A stretch of DNA of 64,000 nucleotides, taken from Caldilineae bacterium (lineage in GTDB: Bacteria > Chloroflexota > Anaerolineae > Epilineales > Epilineaceae). Shown here piece after piece: positions 33,146-42,191 of the stretch (positions are counted from its first letter, which is position 1; every line of letters starts with the position of its first letter). Where the stretch lies: contig JACKBJ010000018.1 in NCBI GenBank assembly GCA_020634625.1, positions 15,601 through 79,600 of the forward strand. Reading direction: 5' to 3'. Both the position numbers and the translations under genes were made by a program. The notes under the pieces are model-generated. The model searched no databases, was not told the origin of the DNA, and worked only from the letters and a program-made list of their open reading frames with translations.

Positions 33146-34726
33146 TTGACGCCACGCCGCCCGGTCCTGCTGCTCATCCTCGACGGCTGGGGCCTGCGTG
33201 CCGAGCGCGAGGCCAACGCCGTCGCGCTGGCCGAGACCCCGGTCTTCGATCGTCTGATGGCCGAGTACGCCCATACGCGGCTGCGGACCAGCGGTCGGGA
33301 CGTGGGCCTGCCGGCGGACCAGATGGGCAACAGCGAGGTGGGGCACCTGACCCTGGGCGCCGGCGCGATCTTCGACCAGGACCTGCTGCGCATCGACAAG
33401 GCCGCCGCCGACGGCAGCCTGACCAGCCGGCCGGCCTTGCAGGCGGCCTTCGCGCACGTTGCCGAGCGGGGCAGCGCCTTGCACCTGGCCGGGTTGCTCG
33501 GCCAGGGCGGCGTGCACGCGCATGCCCGACACCTCGAGGCGCTGCTCGCGGCGGCGGCGAGCGCCGGGATCGAGCGGGTCTACGTGCATGCCTTCACCGA
33601 CGGCCGCGACACCGCGCCCGACAGCGCCCGCGGCTTCATGCGCGAGCTGCTCGACACGATGTCCAGCCTCGGCATCGGTCAGGTGGCCACGGTCAGCGGT
33701 CGCTACTACGCGATGGACCGCGACAAGCGCTGGGAGCGCAGCGGCCGGGCCTGGCGCGCCATGCGCGAGGGCCTGGCCGGCGCCGCGCGCTCCGCACCGG
33801 ACGCCATCGCCGCCATCGAGGCCGCCCAGGCCGCGGGCGAGACCGACGAGTTCATCGCGCCGACGGTCGTCCTCGACGCCGGGGGCCGCGAGACGGCGCG
33901 CATCGCCGACGGCGATGCGCTGATCCTGTTCAACTTTCGCGCCGACCGGATGCGCCAGCTCCTGGCGATCCTCACCGATCCGAGCTTCGACGCCTTCGCG
34001 CCGGATCGGCCGGCCGACCTCTTCGTGGCCAGCATGACCGAATACGTCAAGGGCCAGTCGGCGCCGGCGATCTTCGAGCCGCAGGACGTCGTCTGGCCGC
34101 TGGCGCGCGTCGTGTCCGAGGCCGGATTGACCCAGTACCACACCGCCGAGACCGAGAAGTACGCGCACGTCACCTACTTCTTCAACGGCGGACGCGAGAC
34201 CCCCTTCCCGGGCGAGACGCACCGGGTGGTGCCCTCGCCCAAGGTGGCGACCTACGACCTGGCGCCGGAGATGAGCGCCGTCGGCGTCACCGACCAGCTG
34301 ATCGAGCGCCTGCGCGAGGCCGACGACGCCTTCCTGCTGGTCAACTACGCCAACCCGGACATGGTCGGCCACAGCGGCCGGCTGGATGCGGCCATCCGGG
34401 CCGTCGAGACGGTCGACGCCTGCCTCGGCCGCGTCCTGGAGGCCCTGTCCGAGCGCGATGGCGTGGCCCTGGTCACGGCCGATCACGGCAACTGCGAGAT
34501 GATGATCGACCCCTTGACCGGCGGGCCGCACACCGCCCATACCCTGAATCCGGTGCCCTGCATCCTGGTGGCGCCCGAGTTCCGTCTGGACGCCGGTCCA
34601 GCCGCCCAGCTCGCGGCCGAGGGCGGGCTTCGCGACGTCGCGCCGACCCTCCTGGCGCGGCTGGGCCTGCCCCGGCCCGAAGCCATGACCGGACGCGACC
34701 TGGTGGAGCCGGTGGGTCCGCGCTGA
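33146..34726 (+). CDS. gpmI: 2,3-bisphosphoglycerate-independent phosphoglycerate mutase
   Basis: 526 aa. A glycolytic enzyme that interconverts 3- and 2-phosphoglycerate using two metal ions. Asp13 in ILDGWG and the nucleophile Ser63 in MGNSEVGHL are present, as are HAFTDGRDT, FFNGGRE and the metal-binding VTADHGNCE. TTG 33146 follows GGAG by 8 nt; no ATG is available before the conserved N-terminus. It is divergent from the amidase. Confidence 0.96.
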   Translation: MTPRRPVLLLILDGWGLRAEREANAVALAETPVFDRLMAEYAHTRLRTSGRDVGLPADQMGNSEVGHLTLGAGAIFDQDLLRIDKAAADGSLTSRPALQAAFAHVAERGSALHLAGLLGQGGVHAHARHLEALLAAAASAGIERVYVHAFTDGRDTAPDSARGFMRELLDTMSSLGIGQVATVSGRYYAMDRDKRWERSGRAWRAMREGLAGAARSAPDAIAAIEAAQAAGETDEFIAPTVVLDAGGRETARIADGDALILFNFRADRMRQLLAILTDPSFDAFAPDRPADLFVASMTEYVKGQSAPAIFEPQDVVWPLARVVSEAGLTQYHTAETEKYAHVTYFFNGGRETPFPGETHRVVPSPKVATYDLAPEMSAVGVTDQLIERLREADDAFLLVNYANPDMVGHSGRLDAAIRAVETVDACLGRVLEALSERDGVALVTADHGNCEMMIDPLTGGPHTAHTLNPVPCILVAPEFRLDAGPAAQLAAEGGLRDVAPTLLARLGLPRPEAMTGRDLVEPVGPR

Positions 34727-34754
34727 TTGCGATTCCCCCACCATCCGATATAAT
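34727..34754 (+). promoter_or_regulatory. Promoter of the pentapeptide chimera gene
   Basis: TTGCGA (34727-34732), a 16-bp spacer and TATAAT (34749-34754), 36 bp before ATG 34791. It lies directly after the gpmI stop, so this gene is transcribed separately. Confidence 0.6.
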
Positions 34755-34790
34755 CGCCCTATTGCCCGCGGATCGAACGGACGAGAGACC

Positions 34791-37700
34791 ATGGCCCTGG
34801 ACCGCGACCAAATCGAGACGCGCCTGACCGAGTCGAACGGAGGCAGCCCGGACCTGTCCGGCCTGGACCTCACGGGCGCCGACCTCAGCCGCATGGACCT
34901 CCGAGGGGTCAACCTCAGCCGGGCCGACCTCTCGGCGGCGGACTTGCGCTGGGCCGTGCTCGAGGGCGCCGACCTGCACTCGAGCGTGCTGCGGCGCGCC
35001 GACGTGCGCTGGGCGGTGATGCGCGGCGCCAACCTGCGCCAGGCCGACCTCGGCCGGGCCAATCTGGGCTGGGCGGATCTGGGCGGCGCCGATCTGAGCG
35101 GCGCCGAGCTCGAGGGCGCCAGCCTGGAGAACGTCGACCTGTCCAGCACGATCCTGCCCGGCCCGGCCGGCAGCCTGGCGGGCGCCGCAGCCCGCACGAT
35201 GGGCGGCGGCTTCGCGCGCCCCCGCCTCACGCCGGCGCCGGCGGGCGGCCCGCCCCTCGCCCGCCCGGCCATGTTGCCCGCCGGCGCGCGACGCTGGGCC
35301 GAGGGCCTGGCGCTGCCCCAGGTCACGCCCATGACCGCCGCCATCGGCTTGTTCGGCGCGCTGGGGCTGGTCCAGCTCTGGGGCTGGATCTACCGACACA
35401 GCTACTACATCCGTGGCTGGGAGATGGACACCCTGCCCGGTCTGGTCAGCGCCGGACAGGGCGCCAACTTCAGCGCCGGGCTGACCCGGGTCCTGCCCCT
35501 GGCGCTCAAGGCCCTGATCAGCGCGCCGCTGTTCCTGATCGCGCTGGCCATCCTGGTCGGCCTGGTCGCCCTGCCGGTGCTCCTGCTCTGGCTCTTCGGC
35601 GAGCGCGTGCTGGCCGACATCGTCCGGCCGAGGGCCCGCCCGATCGTCGTGGGCGGGCTCTTCGTGGCCTATACGGTCCTCTTCCTCCTGTTCATCATTC
35701 CCGGCGGCCTGGACCTGGCCCGCTGGGTCACCGCCCAGGGACTGCCGGGGGATCGCGGCCTGCGGATGATCGGCCAGCTCTTCGGCGTCGGCGGGATCCT
35801 GGTCAAGGGCGGCCTGCTGCTGTCGCTGGTCGCCTGCGGCCTGCTGCTCTGGACGGCCTGGCGCTGGCTCTCCTGGCGCATCTCCTTCTACGAGGTGCCG
35901 CTGGCCTGGCGCCTGCGCTACCCGGCCCTCAACTCGGCGGCCGCCTACGCCCGAACCGCGCGGGCCTTCGCCCGCAACGCGCCCCTGTCCGGCGAGGAGC
36001 GACGCCGCGGGCTCGGCGCGCTCGCCGGCCTGTTCCTGCTCCTGACCACGCTGCTGGCCGGCGCCGGCCGAGTCCAGGCCTACCACGACATGTGCGACGG
36101 CGGCGACCTGCCCCGGCTGCAGCTGTACCACGGTGAGGCGCCGCCGAACGTCATCAACGCCACCCTGTGCCAGCGCATGGTCGTCGAGACGGTCGACGCC
36201 TACTGGGTCTACTTCCCGGGCCAGACCACCGAGCGCATCCCGGGCCAGCTGGACAGCCGCAAGCCCAACCTGAAGCGGATCGACAAGACCGACGACCTGA
36301 CGGCCTTTCGCGCCAGCGGCGAGACCAACGACTGCCCCAGCTGCGGCGACGGCCCCAACGGCGACGAGCTCTTCGTGGTCTACCCCAACGAGCAGCGGGC
36401 GGCGGGCACGATCTACGAGCATGCCGGCAACCTGGTCACGCTCGACCTCGAGCCGGGTCCGGGCGTCATCGACAGCATCCGCGTCGACGAGACCACCGTC
36501 ATCACGCTCGACGGCAGCCCGGCCACGGCCGAGGCCCTCGAAGCGGGCCTGCAGCTGGTCGCCTTCGGCGCCCTCGACCCGGGCCAGCCCAACCTGATCG
36601 CGGCCCGCGAGGTGAACGTTCTCTCGCCCCAGATGCCGGCGCCGGGCGAGGTCCTGCCGGGCGGCGATGCCCAGCTGCGGGCCATCGACAGCGGCAGCCT
36701 GCTCTTCGAGGGACAGGGCTGGACCAGCGGCCACGAGCTCGTGCTGCGCCTGGTTCCGCCGAACGCCGAGTCGCCCGACGCGCCGATCACCAGCGACACG
36801 CCGGGCACGAACCTGACCCGGGTCGTCGTCGACGGCCAGGGCGGCTTCGCGGCACCCTGGCCGGTCGATCCCCAGGTGCCCACCGGCGCCGGCTACAAGC
36901 TGGCGATCATCGACGAGCTCAGCGGCCAGGTCCAGGTGATCGACTGGCTGCAGCAGCCCCTGCCGACCGCCACGCCGCTGCCGACGGTGCCGACGCCGGC
37001 GCCGACGCTCGAGCTGACGCCGACGCCCGAAGGCGAGGCTGCGGGGGAGCCGGGCGAGGGCACGGCCACCGCCGAGCCGACCGAGGCGCCCGAGTCCGAG
37101 GCGACCAACACGCCGCTGCCCACACCGGGCAACCTGCCGCCAGCCGTCTCGCCGCCCTTCCAGGACTGCGATCCGGACGAGTACGAGCCCGACAACGCGC
37201 GCGGCCAACAGACCGTGCTCTACCCGACCGTCTCGGGCGATCTGGATACCCAGACCCACAACTTCTGCCCCAAGGGCGACATCGACCTCTACATGTTCCA
37301 GGTCAAGGCCGGCCGCCACTACCGCGTCCGCACCCTGAACCTGGCACCGGGCGTCGACACCGTGATGGCCGTCGGCGACCTCTCGCCGGGCACCGGCTGC
37401 CAGCCCTGGCACCCGAGCTTCGGTTGCTGGAGCGACGACCGCAACGCCAACTCGCTCGACAGCGAGATCATCTTCGAGGCGGTCGCCAACGACCTGGTCA
37501 TCGTCACGGTCGACAACCGCGGTCTGCGCAACGGATCCGAGGCCAGCTACGACATCGGCGTGGAGCAGTACGAGCCCGGCGCCGAGGCGACCGGCACCGT
37601 CACCGCCACGCCCACCGGCACGGCCACCCGGCTGCCGCTGCGCGACATCTACGACAACTTCGCCTCCAACAACACCTGCCGCACCGCCAGCGAGGACGCC

Positions 37701-38231
37701 CTGTCGCCCTGCGGGACGCTCAAGGCCACCCTGGGCAGCGCCAGCGACGAGGACTACTACATCACCGTCGAGCTGCAGCCCTACACCGCGGCCGACGGCA
37801 GCCCGGGCGTCTACGAGTTCGAGCTTCAGCCGCCGGACGGGCTGGACTACGACATGGACGTGGGCGTGAGCACCGGCACCGGCAGCCGCCGCATCTGCAA
37901 CCGCTCGCTCTTCACGGGCCAGCGCGACGGCGACCGCTCCGAGACCTTCCAGGTCCAGATCAACGAGCCCACCTTCTTCTACGTGCGGGTCTACCCGCGG
38001 CCGGGCTCGAGCGACTACGACCCGGGCGCCTACTACTTCCTGACCCTGTGCCAGGCGCCGGGCAAGGAGCCCGGGCCGAGCGCGACGCCGACCGCGACGC
38101 CGCCGCCGAGCGCGACGCCGCGACCGCCGATGGCACCGACCTACACGCCGGTGCCGGTCCCGAGCGAGACGCCGACGGCACCGGCCCGCGCGCTGCCCCC
38201 CAGCGACACGCCAACCCCGGGAACGCCCTAG
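34791..38231 (+). CDS. Pentapeptide-repeat / multi-pass membrane / PPC-domain chimera
   Basis: 1146 aa with an unusual order of parts. Residues 20-125 are pentapeptide repeats (LSGLDLTGADLSRMDLRGVN and similar), forming a beta-helix. Five membrane segments follow, near 182-203, 238-273, 287-307, 338-360 and 406-427. The large remainder should be extracytoplasmic: a region of about 430-720 with a CPSCGDGP cysteine pair, a Pro/Thr-rich linker (about 722-790), two pre-peptidase C-terminal-like beta domains (about 795-935 and 955-1095), and a second Pro/Thr tail. No enzymatic motif is visible. It may link a cytoplasmic scaffold to a surface ligand-binding part. The Asp-box gene follows 2 nt after the stop. 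Confidence 0.85.
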   Translation: MALDRDQIETRLTESNGGSPDLSGLDLTGADLSRMDLRGVNLSRADLSAADLRWAVLEGADLHSSVLRRADVRWAVMRGANLRQADLGRANLGWADLGGADLSGAELEGASLENVDLSSTILPGPAGSLAGAAARTMGGGFARPRLTPAPAGGPPLARPAMLPAGARRWAEGLALPQVTPMTAAIGLFGALGLVQLWGWIYRHSYYIRGWEMDTLPGLVSAGQGANFSAGLTRVLPLALKALISAPLFLIALAILVGLVALPVLLLWLFGERVLADIVRPRARPIVVGGLFVAYTVLFLLFIIPGGLDLARWVTAQGLPGDRGLRMIGQLFGVGGILVKGGLLLSLVACGLLLWTAWRWLSWRISFYEVPLAWRLRYPALNSAAAYARTARAFARNAPLSGEERRRGLGALAGLFLLLTTLLAGAGRVQAYHDMCDGGDLPRLQLYHGEAPPNVINATLCQRMVVETVDAYWVYFPGQTTERIPGQLDSRKPNLKRIDKTDDLTAFRASGETNDCPSCGDGPNGDELFVVYPNEQRAAGTIYEHAGNLVTLDLEPGPGVIDSIRVDETTVITLDGSPATAEALEAGLQLVAFGALDPGQPNLIAAREVNVLSPQMPAPGEVLPGGDAQLRAIDSGSLLFEGQGWTSGHELVLRLVPPNAESPDAPITSDTPGTNLTRVVVDGQGGFAAPWPVDPQVPTGAGYKLAIIDELSGQVQVIDWLQQPLPTATPLPTVPTPAPTLELTPTPEGEAAGEPGEGTATAEPTEAPESEATNTPLPTPGNLPPAVSPPFQDCDPDEYEPDNARGQQTVLYPTVSGDLDTQTHNFCPKGDIDLYMFQVKAGRHYRVRTLNLAPGVDTVMAVGDLSPGTGCQPWHPSFGCWSDDRNANSLDSEIIFEAVANDLVIVTVDNRGLRNGSEASYDIGVEQYEPGAEATGTVTATPTGTATRLPLRDIYDNFASNNTCRTASEDALSPCGTLKATLGSASDEDYYITVELQPYTAADGSPGVYEFELQPPDGLDYDMDVGVSTGTGSRRICNRSLFTGQRDGDRSETFQVQINEPTFFYVRVYPRPGSSDYDPGAYYFLTLCQAPGKEPGPSATPTATPPPSATPRPPMAPTYTPVPVPSETPTAPARALPPSDTPTPGTP

Positions 38232-38233
38232 TC

Positions 38234-39550
38234 ATGGGGATGCTGCACGGAACGACCCGCCGCCGCCATCGGGGCATCCTGAGCCTCGGCGCTCTGGCCA
38301 TGCTCGTCGCGTCGAGCCTGGTCATCGCGGCGCCGGGCCCCAAGGCCGCGGCCCAATCGCTCAGCCCCGAATCGACCTGCGGCACCGGCGGCTGGCGCCG
38401 CCTGGCCGGCGTCGGCGACGCCAGCCAGATCTACGCGCTGGCGGCCAGCGGCACGCGCCTCTACGCCAGCGGCCTGGCGGCGGGCGGTGGCTACGCCACC
38501 TGGTCGACGGCCCTGAATGCCGGCGAGGGCCTCAAGCCGATCGGCGGCGCCTTGGCCGGGCGCCGGGTCAGCGCGCTGATGGTCCAGGACGACGATCCGA
38601 ACTGGCTGGCATGGGCCGCCGGCTTCGGCGACGACGGGGTCTTCGCCGCCGCCCCGTCCAGCCCGCTCAGCTTCGGCCAGCGCGGTAGCCTGGACGCCTG
38701 GCCGATGCAGCTGATGGCCGCCCGTGGCCAGGTCTTCGCCGCCTTCGCCCGCGCCGATGCCGCCGGCATCTACGCCTGGGACGGCAGCGCCTGGACCCTG
38801 GCCGGCGGCACCGAGATCCCGCCGGTGAGCACCGGAGCGCTCGCCTTCTGGTCCTCGGCGCGAGGCAACGGTCGCCTCTGGCTGGGCACCGAGGCGCGCG
38901 GCCTCTGGTCGGCGGACGAACAGCGCGCGGCGGAATGGACCTGGGTCGGCGACGCCGAGCTGCGCGCCAGCACCGTCACCGCGCTGGCCGTCGACCCCTT
39001 GGTCCCCACGCGCATGGCCGCCGGCCTCGGGCCCAGCCTCGACGGCCGGTCGACCTACCTGGGCCTGCGCCGTTCCTCCGACGGCGGTCAGACCTGGTCG
39101 GCACCCGCCTTTGCCGCCGATCCCCTTCGGGGACCGGAGTACCTGGCGGCGCTGAGCTACAGCCGCGTGCTGTCGGGCACCCTGGTCGCCGCGGCCTACG
39201 GGCACGGCCTGCACGTCAGCCGCGACGGGGGCCAGCGCTGGCAGCGCCTGCTGCCGCCCAGCGACCCGCAGGGCGGCAATGCTCCGGCCATCCACGAGAA
39301 CTACCTCTCGGCGCTGACCACCGCCCTGCCGCCCGATCGGCCCGGCTGCGAGCTGCTCTTCGCCGCTGGTCGGGGCGGCGTCTGGGTGCGCGATCTGGCG
39401 ACGCTGCCCTCCGACGGCCAGATCTTCCTGCCCTGGGCCAACCAGGCCCGCAGCGCCGGCGTTCCGCTGAGCCACGAGAGCCGGGCACTGCCGGCCGCCC
39501 CGAACGGCCCGACCCCGATGGCACCGTCCCTCGCCCTGCCGCAGCCCTGA
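38234..39550 (+). CDS. Secreted Asp-box (BNR-like) protein
   Basis: 438 aa from ATG 38234, 2 nt after the chimera gene. A signal peptide covers about 1-41 (LVIAAPGPKAAAQS). The body looks like a propeller, with Asp-box-like SSDGGQTW and SRDGGQRW in the last third and AxGTRLYASGLA-type strands earlier. It ends in a Pro/Ala-rich tail after the phrase QIFLPWANQ, comparable to a C-terminal LPxxx tail in the protein at 42192. Ligand unknown. It is probably co-transcribed and exported with the PPC chimera. Confidence 0.82.
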   Translation: MGMLHGTTRRRHRGILSLGALAMLVASSLVIAAPGPKAAAQSLSPESTCGTGGWRRLAGVGDASQIYALAASGTRLYASGLAAGGGYATWSTALNAGEGLKPIGGALAGRRVSALMVQDDDPNWLAWAAGFGDDGVFAAAPSSPLSFGQRGSLDAWPMQLMAARGQVFAAFARADAAGIYAWDGSAWTLAGGTEIPPVSTGALAFWSSARGNGRLWLGTEARGLWSADEQRAAEWTWVGDAELRASTVTALAVDPLVPTRMAAGLGPSLDGRSTYLGLRRSSDGGQTWSAPAFAADPLRGPEYLAALSYSRVLSGTLVAAAYGHGLHVSRDGGQRWQRLLPPSDPQGGNAPAIHENYLSALTTALPPDRPGCELLFAAGRGGVWVRDLATLPSDGQIFLPWANQARSAGVPLSHESRALPAAPNGPTPMAPSLALPQP

Positions 39551-39577
39551 GTTCGCCATGCGCCGGAGCTCGGCGCA

Positions 39578-39607
39578 GCGCCACGGATCGAAACCGGTTC
39601 GTGGCGC
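39578..39607 (+). terminator. Stem-loop after the Asp-box gene
   Basis: Perfect 8-bp arms GCGCCACG (39578-39585) and CGTGGCGC (39600-39607) with a 14-nt loop, 28 nt past the stop. A short GAGTTTC follows. It may end the chimera operon before holA. Confidence 0.45.
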
Positions 39608-39634
39608 GGGCGAGTTTCATAGGAGCCGCCCGGG

Positions 39635-40681
39635 ATGTTCTACCTCTTTCACGGCAGCGACGAGCTCGGCAAGGCCGAGCTCCTGGCCGACATGCGCACG
39701 CGGCTCTTCGCGGCCGACCCGATGGCCGAGCTCAACTATGGCGAGCTGGATGGTCGACGGCTCGACCTGGGCGAGCTTCATGCCGCCGCCGAAGCCCTGC
39801 CCTTCATCGGCGATCGGCGGATGGTCGTCGTGCGCGGCCTGGTCGAGCGCTGCAATCCGCGCGGCGGCGATGCCGGACGGAAGGCCCTGGCCGAGGGCCT
39901 GATCGCGCTCATGGGCGGCCTGCCGCCGACGACCCGGCTGGTCCTGCTCGACGCCAAGCTGCACGGCAACAACCCGGTGCTGAAGTGGGCCCAGACCTGG
40001 CTGTCGGCTCAACCGGCGCCCGACGCCGCCGGCCTGATCCGGCTCTTCGACCCGCCCAGCCCCAACGCCTTGCCGAGCTGGCTCGGGGGGCGCGCCAAGG
40101 CGCGCGGCGGGCGGATCGAGCCGGCCGCGGCCAGCAGCCTGGCCGATGCCCTGGTGCAGGACGGTCAGGTCAACCTGCATCTGGCCGACAACGAGCTGGA
40201 GAAGCTGTTGACCTATGCCGACGGCCGAGCGGTCGGCGTCGACGATGTGGCGCTGCTGGTCACGCCGATCGGCCTGGACAGCATCTTCGCCTTCGTGGAC
40301 AGCCTGGGACGCCGTGACGGGCCCGGCGCCTCGTCCATGCTGCACCGCTTCCTGGACAACGGCGAGGCGCCGCTCCGGATCCTGGCCATGGTGGCGCGAC
40401 AATTCCGGCTGTTGGCGCTCACCCAGGCGCTCGGCGCGGAGGGCGTTGCGGGATCCGAGCTGCCCCGGCGGCTGTCGCTGCCGCCCTTCGTGGCCAACAA
40501 GCTGAGCGGACAGGCCAGCCGCTTCTCGGCGCGGTTCCTCGATGCGGCGCTGCGGCGCTTGCGCGACATCGACACCGAGATCAAGACCGGCCGCATCGCG
40601 CCGGATCTGGCCCTCGACCTCTTCGTCGCCGGGGTCTGCGGTGCGCGCAGCGCCGAGGCGTCACGCACGGGCCGAGGCTAG
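39635..40681 (+). CDS. holA: DNA polymerase III delta subunit
   Basis: 348 aa. The clamp-loader subunit that opens the sliding clamp. Typical features are the N-terminal MFYLFHGSDELGKAELL (in place of a true P-loop), the PFIGDRRMVVVRGLV segment, TTRLVLLD, and a C-terminal helical domain with LRILAMVARQFRLLALTQA followed by the SRRFSxxFL-like linker. ATG 39635 has AGGAG 10 nt upstream. It converges with lexA. Confidence 0.93.
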   Translation: MFYLFHGSDELGKAELLADMRTRLFAADPMAELNYGELDGRRLDLGELHAAAEALPFIGDRRMVVVRGLVERCNPRGGDAGRKALAEGLIALMGGLPPTTRLVLLDAKLHGNNPVLKWAQTWLSAQPAPDAAGLIRLFDPPSPNALPSWLGGRAKARGGRIEPAAASSLADALVQDGQVNLHLADNELEKLLTYADGRAVGVDDVALLVTPIGLDSIFAFVDSLGRRDGPGASSMLHRFLDNGEAPLRILAMVARQFRLLALTQALGAEGVAGSELPRRLSLPPFVANKLSGQASRFSARFLDAALRRLRDIDTEIKTGRIAPDLALDLFVAGVCGARSAEASRTGRG

Positions 40682-40699
40682 GCGCCCCCCACCGGGCAT

Positions 40700-40715
40700 C
40701 GCGCTCGCAAGCGCG
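40700..40715. terminator. Small hairpin between holA and lexA
   Basis: CGCGCT-CGCA-AGCGCG, a 6-bp perfect stem just after the holA stop, between two convergent genes. No U-tract. Weak terminator candidate. Confidence 0.3.
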
Positions 40716-40813
40716 CAAGCACCGCACATCGCATCGCAGTGCATCGCAGCGGGATTCCAACGCGGCGCCGCGCGATCCCCGCGAATGGCAAGCGCCGCCG
40801 GCGGCGGCCGGCG

Positions 40814-41467
40814 CTAGTTGAGGCTGCGGATGACCGCGATGACCTTGCCCTGGATCTCGAGGTTGTCGAGCGCCACGTAGATCGGATCCATGGTCGGGTT
40901 GGCCGGCTGCAGCCGCACCCGACCGTTCTCGTGGTAGAAGCGCTTGAGGGTGGTTTCCTCGCGATCCTTGATCCAGGCCGCGACCATGTCGCCGTTGCTG
41001 GCGGTGTGGGTCGACTGCATGACCACGATGTCACCCTCGTTGATCAGGGCGTCGATCATCGAGTCACCCTTGACCCGCAGCGCATAGACCTTGTCGCCGC
41101 GCGGCACGATCTCGCGGGTGACCGAGATCATGTCCTGCTCGTCGGTCTCGAAGGCGGTGCGGGCATCCATGACCGGAACCGGCAGACCGGCCTGGATGGT
41201 GCCCACGATCGGCAGGCTGACGGTCGCGCCGTTGCCGGCGTCGACCATCGGGCGGGCCTTGGCGGTCAGCTTGAGCCCGCGCGATATCTGATCGTCGCGC
41301 TCCAGCAGCTCGAGGTCCTTGAGCTTGTTGAGGTGGTAGTTGACCACGCTGGTCGAGGAGATCCCGACGTCCTTGCCGATCTCGCGGATGGTCGGCGGGT
41401 AGCCGTGCTTGTCGATCGACGCGCCGATGAAGTCGAGGATCTTCTGCTGCCGTTCCGTGAGGGCCAC
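40814..41467 (-). CDS. lexA: LexA repressor
   Basis: 217 aa. SOS repressor with self-cleaving protease. The winged helix (1-65) has YPPTIREIGKDVGISSTSVV. The cleavage site is Ala93-Gly94 in IQAGLP. Catalytic Ser136 is in KGDSMIDA and Lys175 in ETTLKRF. GTG 41467 is chosen because AAGGAG lies 7 nt upstream; a longer frame to 41515 crosses the ribosome site. The promoter contains a GAAC-N4-GTTC box, so it should be autoregulated. Confidence 0.97.
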   Translation of the reverse strand: MALTERQQKILDFIGASIDKHGYPPTIREIGKDVGISSTSVVNYHLNKLKDLELLERDDQISRGLKLTAKARPMVDAGNGATVSLPIVGTIQAGLPVPVMDARTAFETDEQDMISVTREIVPRGDKVYALRVKGDSMIDALINEGDIVVMQSTHTASNGDMVAAWIKDREETTLKRFYHENGRVRLQPANPTMDPIYVALDNLEIQGKVIAVIRSLN

Positions 41468-41592
41468 GTCGGGACTCCTTGTCGTGTCACGCAGCATCGA
41501 CTGAGGCGCCGGCATCCCGCTCTGGGCTGCGCGGCGTCACGTCGACCGGCCGATGGTTCGGCCGGCGCTGCCTTGGCCCGGGCAGGTCACCC

Positions 41593-41604
41593 GAACACTT
41601 GTGC
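41593..41604. promoter_or_regulatory. Degenerate second LexA half-match
   Basis: GAAC-ACTT-GTGC, one mismatch from the GAAC-N4-GTTC palindrome, just downstream of the lexA -10 box. It might act as an auxiliary operator. Confidence 0.35.
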
Positions 41605-41606
41605 GG

Positions 41607-41636
41607 AGTCTACCATGAACACCTGTTCGATGTCAA
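41607..41636 (-). promoter_or_regulatory. lexA promoter
   Basis: On the minus strand TTGACA (41631-41636), an 18-bp spacer and TAGACT (41607-41612). The LexA box fills the spacer, so bound repressor would occlude polymerase. Confidence 0.7.
41617..41628. promoter_or_regulatory. LexA operator (SOS box)
   Basis: A perfect GAAC-ACCT-GTTC palindrome between the -35 and -10 of lexA. It matches the Gram-positive/Chloroflexota-type LexA consensus CGAACRNRYGTTYC closely, not the enteric CTG-N10-CAG form. Confidence 0.75.
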
Positions 41637-41644
41637 GCCCATGC

Positions 41645-42172
41645 CTATGTCAAGCGCTGCCATGAGTCCAGCACCGGTCCGGCCGGCCAGACCCCGCTCC
41701 GATCGGCTTGCTCGGCCAGGGTCGCCATCGACGCACCCAGCAGCGGATGGCGCAGGCCGGGCGCCAGGTCGGCCAACGGCACCAGCACGAAGGCCCGCTC
41801 GTGCAGGCTGGGGTGGGGCAGGGTCAAGGCCGGCCAGCCGGGTCGGGCCGGCAGCGACAGCACCCGGTCCCCGTAGAGCAGCAGGTCGAGGTCGATCACC
41901 CGCGGGCCGAAGCGCGGGCCGCCGGCGCGACGCCCGATCTCGCGCTCGATGTGCTTGAACGCTCGCAGCAGCGCTCGCGGCGCCAGGCGGCTGTCGCCGG
42001 CCGCCACGCAGTTGAGGAAGTCCGGCTGGTCCAGCAGCCCGACCGGCGCCGTCTCGTAGACCGGCGAGACCTGCAGGCCTGGCAGCAGCGCCTCCAGGGC
42101 GGTCAGGGCCAGCCGCAGCCGACCGGCGCGATCGCCGATGTTGCTGCCCAGGCTGATGTAGACCCGATCCAC
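41645..42172 (-). CDS. folK: 2-amino-4-hydroxy-6-hydroxymethyldihydropteridine pyrophosphokinase
   Basis: 175 aa. The folate pathway enzyme that transfers pyrophosphate from ATP to 6-hydroxymethyl-dihydropterin. It has SLGSNIGDR at the N-terminus, SPVYETAPVG, QPDFLNCV and the metal-binding FGPRVIDLDLLLYGD, then LPHPSLHERAFVLVPL. GTG 42172 is chosen because the conserved VYISLGSN begins 3 residues later; the upstream gene stop is 19 nt away. No other folate genes are nearby. Confidence 0.95.
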   Translation of the reverse strand: MDRVYISLGSNIGDRAGRLRLALTALEALLPGLQVSPVYETAPVGLLDQPDFLNCVAAGDSRLAPRALLRAFKHIEREIGRRAGGPRFGPRVIDLDLLLYGDRVLSLPARPGWPALTLPHPSLHERAFVLVPLADLAPGLRHPLLGASMATLAEQADRSGVWPAGPVLDSWQRLT

Positions 42173-42191
42173 GCGACCGCGGCCGGACCGA

